Of a DNA stretch of 64,000 nt, positions 12,101 through 24,100 are shown one piece after another. The stretch's first letter is position 1. Each line of letters begins with the position of its first letter. The translations under genes and the position numbers were made by a program. The notes beneath the pieces are model-generated. The model saw only the letters and a list, made by a program, of their open reading frames with translations, had not been told where the DNA came from and made no database searches. Location of the stretch: NCBI GenBank assembly GCA_017979445.1, contig CM030714.1:19599405-19663404 (forward strand), read 5' to 3'. This DNA comes from Akebia trifoliata. Its lineage: Eukaryota > Streptophyta > Magnoliopsida > Ranunculales > Lardizabalaceae.

Positions 12101-15100
12101 AAATCGTTCAGTGCTGTGGCCATGTTATTTAGAACCTCATTTTTTTATTGTTATTATTTACAACTTACAGAGAAGATAAGGAACAAGAAAGAGTAAACAT
12201 TACCATGATTGCTTTTATGTTCTCTACCAATACGTTCACAATATCTGCTCCTTGACATGTTGTAAACCATCAAACCATAATCTGAGAACCAATACCAATT
12301 TCGAATTCTTCCTAGCAAATCACAAGGCAACATAACATCAGGAAAAATATAGTATCTAAAAAGTTCATCATAGAATTTATGTACTATGATACCGAGGCAT
12401 CAAGAAACAAATTTTAATAAGCCAACTGTAGGATTCACTCAAGAGACTGCACATATTTGCTAAAAGAAAATTATAGCTTGAAGTTCAGAACATGAAGCGT
12501 TATTCTCAAAGCAGAAAAGCATTATTTTCAATGATGAGTGGAGCTAAGTTGCACCAAATCCAGCACGCCATCTTCCTCATGGACCAAATGAGTCTAATTA
12601 GTGGATTGGTGGAAGTTCAATAGTCAATTTTTCTTGAAAATATTCAAGAAATGGCTCAAAATATTTATGGCATTCTCACCTCCCTCTCCATATAGGATAG
12701 GTGACTTTGGACGTGATGTGAACTGGCAAATTTCTTTGCCATCTCTATTCTCAGCTTTGGATCTAAGATGCCTACATACAATACCAATAGGGACACTAGT
12801 GTGGGAAACAGGGATACGACTCCTCGTATCCCAAAATCCAAGACACGGACATGGACAATGGTATCCAATTCAATATCTCCAATATACTATTTATTTTCTG
12901 ATGTAGGACAATAGAACACTAAGCTTTGAAACCAAAATTGATGTAGAACAACCTAATTTTGTTCGATACTGATCTGTTCTACTTTACTAAGATTGGTGGA
13001 AAGACTCATTAGGTGGTAATGAAGGAGAAAGAAAATTTATAAAAGGGGTGGGCTGTTTGCACCCACCATTTGGTGCTCAGTGTACCACCACCTTAAAGAT
13101 CAATTTCTTTAAAAAAAATGGTGAAGTGGACCGAATTGACCCTAACAAAAAAATCTCTACAAACCTGTAAAAAATGTTAAAATTTTGTTCGGTAGGAAGC
13201 TACCGAAAAATTTTATTGCTACTCGGAAAGATCCTACCAAATCTACTTGAAAGAACTGGGTAGGAATCCACCAAATGGGGCACTGTACGAACCTACCAAG
13301 TCCTTTTAGGTAAATTTGGTAGAATTTTACTGAATCTATATTGGAGAATTCGGTAGAGACATGCCGATGAAGCTTCATTTGATTTTTTTTTATTTTTTTT
13401 TTTCATCGCTGAGATTTTCTAACAACCTCTAGTTTAGGAGTTGAGGTTTCCAAGATCATTTGTAACCTATTTTGCAAGCTTTATGGGTATTGTTTCTTGT
13501 ACCACAAAATCCTTGTTGAAACATAGTAGAAACTTTCGTAGATGCAAAGAATAAGAATGAGAGAGAGGAAGAAGACAAATACCAAATGAGATTTGATAGG
13601 GATGGTGAGGGTAAAGAATACCTGGAATAAAAAAAAGTCAAAAGAGTATTTCAAACTTTTGGGGAGGTGCACGGAGTAAGTGGGTGGAAAGAGCACAAGT
13701 GGTGAGTGCAAATAGCCCACCTTTACGATATTTTGTAATAGGATTAAAAATTTTGTAGGGAGGGTTGGTGGGTTTGTTGATGGGTCCCTGGTGGGTTGTT
13801 AATGGTTTCTTGATGGATTCAAAACAAAAAATAAAAAAAGTCTAAAAAAAACTAAAAAGAAAAAGATGATGATTTACCTTGGAATCACCCCAATGATTTT
13901 TTGTAACATCACCAAGTTGAATGCCTCAACATATAAGCCATAAACAGAAAAATTATATAAGTTTTTTATTCATCAAATTCTCCCTAAAACAATCTATTAC
14001 ATTGTCTAAATAGAAAAGACCAATTGCTAAATTTGAATCTACCTTGTACTCCAAGTAACTTTTCGAAATAGAAACTTTCCAAATTAGCAAAATTCCTCAT
14101 TCGACAAAAACTTTCCAGCTAAACTTAAAATACCTAATAATAAAGTTTTAAAACAAGTAGGGCTCAAAAAACATAAAACAGTAATAGTGGATAAGGTGAT
14201 AAGGACAAAATTACAATTTTCCTTTATATATTGCTAGAGTTAGGGATCCCCCAACACCAAGTGTCCTCCATTCTTGCCCGTTTGAATATTCGTCCACATT
14301 TTTTTGTATTGATTCCATTGCCCCTTCAATTTTCTCTAGTGCCCAATGTTGATGCGCCACCTAGCCGACGTGCTCTCCTTATGACACATCACGTGAAAAT
14401 GTAGGCTCATGCACATAATGCCACCTACCTATAAACCATTCTAGAAGATTTTTTTATGTCCGCTACGCATTACATCCGGTTTCTTCTGGCCTTGTGGCAC
14501 CGCATGGCATCATCCAATCCCATAGCACCACTTCTCTGTTACTTGGCAACTTCGGACATGTCAGTTGTCCTTGGTCATTGGACATATATCCCCATCAACA
14601 TTAGTTCCCCTGCATGTGCGTGATCTAAAGATCGTGCACATGCACAAATTGCACCATCTTACTGTTGTCCCTTTTCGCATAAAGGCGAAGTGGTCGCCGT
14701 GATTTTACGCACTATGGCTCTTGCGATTTGGTTTAGAGTTTATCTTCTTTTAGTAATGAAAGCATTGTTACATGACTCAATTGCCTACCGCAATCCTGTA
14801 GTCTAAGTTCTTGTGCCTCATTAATGAGTTTCATTATCAGTCCTTCGTTCTTTGTGCCAAGTAGACAATTGTACCGTCTCATCATTTCCGCCGCGTAAGC
14901 TCAAGTTTCAATGTGACAACTAGTATCATCATTATGCCTTTTGCTATTTTCAAGGAAACAGGTGTTTGGCGTTAATGTTGGACGGTTGCTCGAATTACTA
15001 GAACCCTTTAAAAAGGGTGCTCTTTCTTTTGTTCGCATTTCAATTTTGTCACTCTTTCTTTAAACTTCCTCTCCCAATCTTTGCGAACTCTTCCTTTCTA

Positions 15101-18100
15101 ATTTTCTTCTCTCAAAACGCACTGCCAATTGAATCTTTGTTATGGCTAGAAGAGGCAAGTCCATCCAAACGCTTCAGGCTAGCCATCAAAAGAGGGAGAC
15201 CCCTTCTGCCTTTGAGAAGGCGACAACATACCAGAGGTCGTTTCTTCATTTGGATGATCATTTCCCCATTGAAAGACTAGTTTTCCACAACCTTTCGCAG
15301 CCCAAAGGCCATGTCTAGACTTCTCTGAATACAAGGTAAAAGGGAGGCATCAATGCCGGCGCCGAATATATGATGCACTTTTCTGCAAGTCGCGGCGACT
15401 TTGTTTGGTAGCCAGTGAAATTTGACAGTCACACCTCGCCTTTTGAGGCGTGGGTAGACTGGGCGTTATCGGTGATGCAGAACATGGCTTTTTCGAAGAG
15501 ATTGAAACAGTCAGGCATAAATGACGTCATATGCATTTCGACCCGTTTGAAGATTGAGAAGGAGGTTTCCTATCTAATCAGCTTGATGAGCAGGTGGTTC
15601 GTTCAGACCCATACATTCATTTTCGCATGGGGCGAGCTGACCATTACCCTTGAGGACGTGCTCATGCTGTTGGGACTTCCAGTCATGGGGAAGTTGGGTA
15701 AATTTGACTTGCTCTTGGGCCCTAAGGAGCAAGGGATAGAAAACGCCTTGCTTGAGGCCATGTCTGCTTCTAAGGTGAACCCTTTTGCAGACCCTCATTC
15801 AACGGCGACGAAGGTAAAGCGTGCTAACTTCTCCTGATGGGTAAGGTATTTTTAGGGCTTGGTGGTCTCCTTGGATTTTGTCTAAGGCACGGCACATGAC
15901 TCAATGTTCATTCTTGAAGCCTTTATTGCTTATTGGCTTTCACGCCACGTTTTTGAGTATAAAACCCACGAAAGGGTTCACCTTTTCTGTTTTTCCTCTC
16001 GCCATCAAGATTGCGAAGGGACTACGTTTTCCAGTAGGCATGCTCATTCTGGGTAACTTGTATTGTTACTTGGACACCTTTGAAGTTGACATGAAGGTCT
16101 CAAATGGTGGTTGCGCCATTTCAACATACATTCACACTAATTTTCTTCAAGTCTAGGTGTTGGAGCATTTCAACGCCTGCGCTCCGCGCCCTATGGCTTT
16201 CAACGTCATGTTTCGAGCTAGCGATGTCCTGAAAGATGACAGGACTGCATCAGCAAACACCCTTTCTGACTCGCTTCATATTCGGCAATGGTGTGGTCCT
16301 AAGCCCACAATAGACCAAATCGACATGATGGATTCTTCTAGAGCATGATCTTTAGGCCTTACATGGATGTCCCGACAGGCGCTTCCCAGATCCTTACGTA
16401 CACCCTTCAGGATGGCCTCACCCTAGACTTGAACAATAGGGTGGCCACCACGAAGGGGTAAATGGTTTGTCTCCACCTTAGGTTGGGTGGTGAGTTTTCT
16501 ATGGGGGCGTTAGGGCGTCCAAATGTATAACATTGACCGTTGCGCCCACTAATGTTCATTCGACCAGTTTCCTCCCTACAAGCCTCGTGCCAAGCCTCAT
16601 TCTACAAAAGCCTTAGATCATTTCATCCTGGACGGCAATGAGAAATGAATATGCCCTAGTAAATCAGTTTTTCCCTTCTTTTCTGGAAAACGCACATTTT
16701 TCATGTCTCTCGAGGCTTAGTCATTTTGGGGCAACACGTTGGATAAATTCTTCCTGTTCTTAGCCTCGCCCCCAACTCCCTTCAACCTAGTCAATAATGA
16801 AGTGATAGTTGAGAGTCCTCGTCTGAAGAAAACCCCTCCTTTGCAATATGAGAGCACCTATAACAAATCAAGTCATGAGGACACGGATACCAACGTCCCC
16901 TCTGCTCCCAAACAGCTAGCGGAGTAAATAATTCAACTCTGAGGCCTTTGACGGCCTCAACACGCCCTCAAGGGCTTTTGGGCTAACGAAAAAGGGGTCA
17001 ACAAGGTCCTCCCTTAAAAAGGAAGGCGTCCAACAAGCCCCTTCCTCTAAGAAAATTGCCAGGTAGACCGACAAACCCCCTTCTCTTCCAAACGTGCCTT
17101 GTCTGAAGTCAAGCATGACGTATTGGCTTGTAAGGCGCGTCTGTTGGAGGCTGGGAATCAAGTAAGCCAACCCCAAGAAGAGGAGAAGGATATCAATGAT
17201 GCTTTTGCTGGAACGCATCCTACTACTACCCAAGACAAGGCTTTCCTTCTTGATGGGCTTTTTTAGGATAGTAGGTCGTGAATATGCCCCCTTTTTGTGT
17301 TCTTTTTTGTCTTGTAATGATGGCGTGACCCTTCTGGCTCCCTTGTAAAAAAAAAAACCTTTATTAAAGAATGATACATTATTGTTGTTTAGCATTTGTG
17401 GTTTCATTTCGCTCTCTTTTTTTGTTCTATGATAGAAATTATGATAAAAGCATCCCATGCACTATAATGTTATGCAAATGTGATAAAATAAAGTGAACTC
17501 ATTCAATTGATTGGATAGAAAGTTTACAATCTGAGAAGTAAAGGAAACACCCTAGCTAACATAGGCTTTGAGCCATTTCCCATTGATTGGTTCTTTTACA
17601 CTCTCCCCCTTGTTGTCTTCAAGTAATAATAACCACTTTTGCCCATCTTTTCTATCACGTACGGTCCCTCCGAGTTCGAAGCGAACTTTGGCCCCGATAG
17701 TCCCTTTCTCACATGCATGCGTGTTTACCATACTAGGTCACCTTTCGAGAACACTCGTGGTCGCACGATTGATTATATGCACGTGCCATGCGCCGTTTGT
17801 AGGTGTCCGCTCTTGTCTCGACCAGTGCCTTTCTTTCGTCCAGCGCTTCCAATTCGGCCAACCTTTCTAGCGTGCATTCATCTTCGCAAATGCGGCTGGC
17901 CATGGAGATTTTGGGTGATTGTATTTTGATCTCAATCGGGAGTACAACCTCCGCTCCATAAACAAGTAAAAATGGGTAGACCTATGTGGCGCTTCTTGGT
18001 ACCGTACGGTAAGCCCAAAGCACCATGGGCGGTTTGTCATGCCACACCAAGCGGGGAACGTAAACCGCACGGGTTAAGATTTTGAGAAGAGTTTTGTTGG

Positions 18101-21100
18101 TAGCCTCTGCTTGTCCGTTACTTTGTGGATAGTATGGGGTCGACCTTACATGATATATTCCATATTCGACCAAGAAACCCTTCACATAACGGTTAACAAA
18201 CGACATGCCATTATCTAATATTTACTCCCTTAGGAAGCCAAATCTGCAAATGATATATTCGTTCATAAAGCTCACAATGGCCGGTCCAGTTGCTTTCTAC
18301 AAAGGAATGGCCTCGACCTATTTTGTGAAAAGTTATGTGGTCGCGACTATCCAGATATGGCCCTTTGAAGACTTTGGATTGATAGACCAATCAAGTCTAA
18401 CCCCCAACTATGGAATGGCCATGGCGTTTCAACATAGGGGAGAGACGTTGCCGACGAGTGAATCAAGTTCCCATGTACTTGACATTGAATGCATCTTTGT
18501 ACGAATGCAGCTAAGTCATTTTCCATCATGGGCCAATAGTATCTAATCTCTATCATTCATCGGAAGAGTTTGTATTTGCCTTGATGTTCTCTGAAGTCCC
18601 TCATATGCACGTCTCACATCACCCTCGTGGCTTCATCCATATCAAGGCAGCGAAGCATCCTACCATTTATTCCTTTGCAGAACAAGGAACCCTCGATGAG
18701 TGCATAGCGTTTAACTGGATGGTGTAGTTTCGTCACTTGTCTGTGGTGTGTTGGTGTTGTTCCATTTCTTAAGAACTCCGTGTAAGGCGTTTGCTAGTCA
18801 ATCTTGGCGTCGACGGTTAAAACTTCTCTATGGCAGGGCGTCGCTTAACAGTCCTGACACAACTCTTGGACTACACATGCATGGGTTACCATTTCCAGCC
18901 AGTAGTAACCTTGCCTTCGCACGTTCTTATGCAATGGAATCTCTGAGCCTTGCCCACAAATGCTACGATGGATCTCCTCCAAAACGTATTCTACTTCCTT
19001 TAGCCCCACGCATTTTGCCAGAGTACCATCGGGTTGGTGATGGTATGGTATGGCTTGATATATGACGAACGATTGCAAGTTCTTTTCTCGAATTCCTTTA
19101 ACTATTTTGAAAGACTACAACTCAATTATTGGTGTCCGTCAGTCGTTTTCCTCTTCTTCTTCAGTTTCAACAGGGGACCACGAATACGGTACTGACCTCT
19201 TGCACACTTTGATCCCAGTCTCACCTACCTCAAACAGTAGCTTCGTGGCCAACGTTGCCAAAGCATCAGCGTGTCTATTGGATGCTCGCCCAGTGTGCAG
19301 GATAGCTATTGTTGCGAAGAATTTTAGTAACTCTTGTGCACCTACCTTGTATGATGCTAGAGTGATCTCCTTAATGCAAATTCTCATGTCATCTACTTTG
19401 CAGTTGGTTCGAGTCCCCTTTGATACCAAGGTGTTTTATCCCCATCGCCTTGGCTAGCAATAACCCTATCAAGAAGGCTTCATATTCGACAATGTTGTTT
19501 GTGCAAGTGAAGTCTAGTTTAAATGCCATGGAAGTTGATGTTCCGTCTAGGGCGTTTAGTACAACGCCTGCTCTTCCACCATTCACCGTGAAAGACCCAT
19601 CAAAATGCAATGTCCACCTTTTCTCTGACAAACTTTCAACCCTCATTATATCTTCCATCCACTCAGTAGGCCCTTCAGTAATGTCCGTCGAAACGTTGTT
19701 GTCTTCGGGGAAGGTGGCTAACAGATTTTCCATAGCCTGTCCCTTAACCGCTTTTGGTGGCACACATTGTATGTATTATTCAGACAATGACAACAATCAT
19801 CTCGCTAGCTTTCGAGAAAGGGTTGGCTTTGATAAGAGGAATTTTATTGGGTCTGATTTTGTGATGAGAACAACCTTATTTGCTAGGAGATAGTGCCTGA
19901 GCTTCTAAGTTGCATAAACCAAAGAGTGACAGGTCTTTCCGACTGTCAAATACCGCGACTCAACACCTTTCAAGGTGTGACTAATATAATAAATAGGTTT
20001 TTCTATGCCGTCTTAGTCGTCTTGGCAAAGTAGTCCCCCCACGGCTCCCTCTAGGTTGCTCGATAGAGTTTGAAAGGGCGGTTGGTTAGCGATGCTGCCA
20101 TCGTTGGCATTCGTCCCATTGTTCTTTTTACTGTCGAACACCTCTTAATGCTCTTTTGTCCATAAGAAGATTGTCCCTGTTCTCAAAAGTGTGACAAGGG
20201 GTGTAATGGTTTGCGCTAGACCAAGTATGAACCTTCGAATGTATGATATCTTTCCTAAGAAGCTCTTGACTCCACAAATTGTGGATGGCGGTGGAATGTT
20301 CAATATTGCTCGTGTCTTCTCTTGATCTACATATACATTATGCCTTCTTACCACTAAACCTAAGAATCTCCCTATTAAAACCCCGAAGGCGCATTTGAAC
20401 GGGTTCATTTTGAGTTTGTGTTTGCAACACCTTTGGAAGACTTTGCGTAAGATGTTTACATGCTTATGCTTTTGTTTACTTTTGACCACTATGTCGTCGA
20501 CATAGTCCTTAATTGTTTGTGAAGCATATCTTTGAAAATAGTTGTCATAGCTCTCTCATATGTCACACTAGCATTCTTCAGTCCAAAAGGCAAGACCACA
20601 TCATAAAAATTTCCTAATGGCATCCTGAACGCTATCTTTTCGGCGTCTTCCTTAGCCATCTGAATCTAATTATAGCCGCAATATCCGTCCATAAATGAGA
20701 ACATTTCGAGTTCTACTATAGCGTTTACTAACAAATCGATATTTGGTAACAGGAACTCATCTTTCGAGCACAGTTTGTTGAGATCACGAAAGTCTACAAA
20801 GCACCTTATCTTCCCACACATTGGCTAACCACGACGAATGTTGAATTGGTTCTATAAATTTGGCAGTTAGCAATTTCCTTACTTCTTCCTCAATCTACAC
20901 TTGAACCTCTAGTCGGAATCATCTCACAGGTTGTTTGACAGGTTTCTATGTATTGATTGTATGTAGAATGTGAGTCGCTAGCTTCTCATCCAAACTCGGC
21001 ATCTCCCTGTATTCCCAGGCAAAGATGTCTCCGTAGTCATTTAGTAATGCCACCAACTTCATATTTTCCTCTTCAACAACCTTGCATTGATCATGACAGG

Positions 21101-24100
21101 GCGCTCTTTGTTGTTCTGTATATAAATCGCCTCTAGCTCATCCACGACACCTTTGACCCCCTCATTTACCCACATCTCCTTGGGGAGTGTCGTTGGCTCT
21201 ATTTCAACCAGGCAGCTTTCCTTACCTTTGAAAACCAGGAGAGTAAGGCTTCCCTCTACTAAACATCATAATCTATAGGCCATCCTTCCGTTAGGGAGTT
21301 CAATTTTTGTGACTATTGAGCCCAATCTATCTTTCGCCAATCACACACGCCCTCTTCTCCTAAGGTCAGCAAGGCTCCTCTTCCCATGTTGGTGAGGCGT
21401 GGCTTTTATTTCTCCCGTGCCCTAATCATAGAAGGCAGTCTCTAACAAATTTGCTTCATTATAAGCGAAGGGGTTCACGGAGGCATTGATGGTGACCATT
21501 GTCACCTTGACACACGCCTTTACGCAAGGATGGTACGTGGAATCGACTGCTTGATGCTAGTATAACCATGGCCATCATAACAAGTAGTCGGACGCGAGTG
21601 TCTTCTTCTTTCACCGGAAGGTCCTCCTTGGCGAAACCACGTTAGCTAATGGCATTTTGTTTGACTACAAGGCCATAGCCACTACCACTTCGTGAGGTAC
21701 ATCTTCTTGGTGGGAGAGTATTGCAAGTGTTATGGCTGCCTTGCACCTTTTTGCTTGGGAGAATCCTAGATTGTCGAACATTCTCCTTATGACTTCAATA
21801 AGCTACAAGTGTTCAGCCACCGCTGTGTAATCTTCTTCCATGGACACATCTTTAGGGTCATGCATGACCACTGCGATCTTTGCCTGCGCCGCTTGTGTCC
21901 CTCTATGGCGTGGTGCTTCTTTTATCATGGGTCCTTTTGGCAATAACAGTTCCCTACTCACCAATTTCTCCGCAAAAATATGACGCAGGACATGACATTC
22001 GCCAGTTGGGGGCCCCACAATTCGGTGATAGCAACAAAAGCATGAATGATGTTCCTTTCTCATTGATGGTTCATGCCTTGGTGAAGGTAATTGGATAACA
22101 TTTTCGCGTACCCACGCCTCCAACAACTCTTCTACATCCTCCATACTGCATGGGTAATCAGGAGATGGCTCATCCTAGTGTGTGAATTGTCGTTTTTCTC
22201 CCTAGTTCATGCTCTGGTCTCCCCTGCGTATGGCTTCGTAAGCCACAAACGCCAAGGGTGCACCTCGAGGCGGAAGACGTTCTAACCTCCACCCTTTTCT
22301 ATCAGTACGCTCTGTCATTGTGGCAGCAAGCAATCATGGGTATGGTCACAACACTGTGTTTTGTGACGTCATATAGCTCCATAAATCTAAGGATGCGTAA
22401 GTTTTTCAAATGTGCCCTTTAAATGGGCACCATTCCGATTATGCACATGTCAACAAAACGCCTTTCTACTACGGGATCATGGCACTCAGTCACAGCAATT
22501 CTAAAACATCTTACGAAATTGATCAAAATTTCCTTCTCTCCTTGTCTTATCTGCTCAAATCTGCCATGACTTGCTCCTCTACAACGAAAAAATTTCGGTG
22601 AAATGTGTCCAGCATTTGTTTGCATGATACGATCAATCCTAGCTTCAAATTATTGTACCACATGTAGGCCCTTCCAATCAAAGATTTAGAAAAGTCTCTC
22701 AAACATAAACGTTGATAGGTTTCATGCTCTCCCATCACCTCTAGGAAACGGGCCACGTGTTCAAGGCATTCCCTTTACCTCCATAGGAAGGTAGCGTCAG
22801 GGTGGTATATCCCTTCACGTATGGTGGTTGTTAGAGCTCTATTGGGTAGGGGGGACGCAACTCATACAAACAGTCTTCTGGCTCCTTAGTCAAGATCTTC
22901 GAGAGCTCTTCTGCCGTTACTTATCGCTCTACTGACTGCCAACTAGGATCCAACGATGTGGGTAATGGTGCCACTCGTGGTGTTTCAATGTGCTCTTCCC
23001 AGCGGAGGCTTTGGTGGAGGTCTACCGCTGTGGAGGAGGACCCACCTCACGACTCTAAAAATTCTCTTAGCGGTGGTGTTTTTCTTCTCTTTGATTCTTG
23101 CATCACCTGTAGTATGTCTTTGTTAGTTTGGACCCACATTCTTCATTGTTTTGACAAAAGAAACCATAACGGATGCTATCCCAACGATATCCAGGATCAT
23201 GGCCACAGCAGCTGCCGACAACACCCTTTCCTCTTCTTCGATTACACATTCGTTCTGAGATCGCTAAACTCAACTCCTTGTGGTTCTCATATTTGCGGAG
23301 GTTTTCTAATCCCCAGTGAAGTCACCAAAATGTAATAGTGGATAAGGTGAGAAGGACAAAATTACAATTTTCCTTTATATATTGCCAAGGTTAGGGATCC
23401 CAACGCCAGGTGTCCTCCATTATTGCCCGTTATAATATTCCTTCACGTTCTGTCGTACTGATTCTATTGCCTCCTCAATCTTCTCTGATGCCCAACGTCA
23501 ATGCACCACCTGGTCGATGTGCTCTCCCTATGACACATCACGTGATGTTGTAGGCTCATGCACGTGACGTTGCCTACCTATAAACCCTTCTAAAAGCTTC
23601 TTTTATGTCCGCTACACTTGGCATCCAGTTTCTTCCGACCATATGGCACTATGTTGCATCATCCAATCTCATGGCGCCACGTCTGTGTTACTTGGCAACT
23701 TCGGACATGTCAACTATCCTTTATCATAGGACAAATATCCCCATCAACAAAAACAAAACCATTATTAGAACCCAATAACTAAAATAATATAAAGAATAAA
23801 ACTGAAATATGGCTCAAACAGGATAGGCCCATGATATATGATGTCCCCATCATTTTCTATTTTTGAAGTATACTTAATCTACTTACATTAAGCCAAATTT
23901 AATGGATGAACACATTTTAGTTGGCAAGAAAAGAGAGAGAATTGTTAAAAATTAAGAAAACTGTTAATAGGAACTAAGAAATTATGGCATAGAGTGGATG
24001 GATACAGTTACCATGGGCATATTGAAGTATCCAAGTCTAATAGCTTTAGATACATCTTCTAAGTCTGGGTTCCAGTCTTCAATGTTGTGGGGATCTACAG

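Larger units (their letters stand above)
14180..23749 (-). mobile_element. Decayed Tat-type Ty3/gypsy retrotransposon with antisense cargo ORF, in intron 10
   Basis: Minus-oriented element of 9.57 kb with LTRs of about 420 bases, flanked by the target duplication AAAAC (14175-14179 and 23750-23754). Gag-pol remnants on the minus strand follow the order gag, RT, RNase H, integrase. Between integrase and the 3' LTR lies a plus-strand plant-mobile-domain pseudogene. The LTRs are clearly diverged (around ten differences in the first 115 bases), so this is an old insertion. Confidence 0.9.

Noticed and set aside
12601..12906. 101-codon plus-strand open frame
   Set aside because: No recognisable domain, intronic and isolated.
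15574..15798. Minus-strand open frame opposite the PMD ORF
   Set aside because: Shadow of the PMD-like reading frame on the plus strand.
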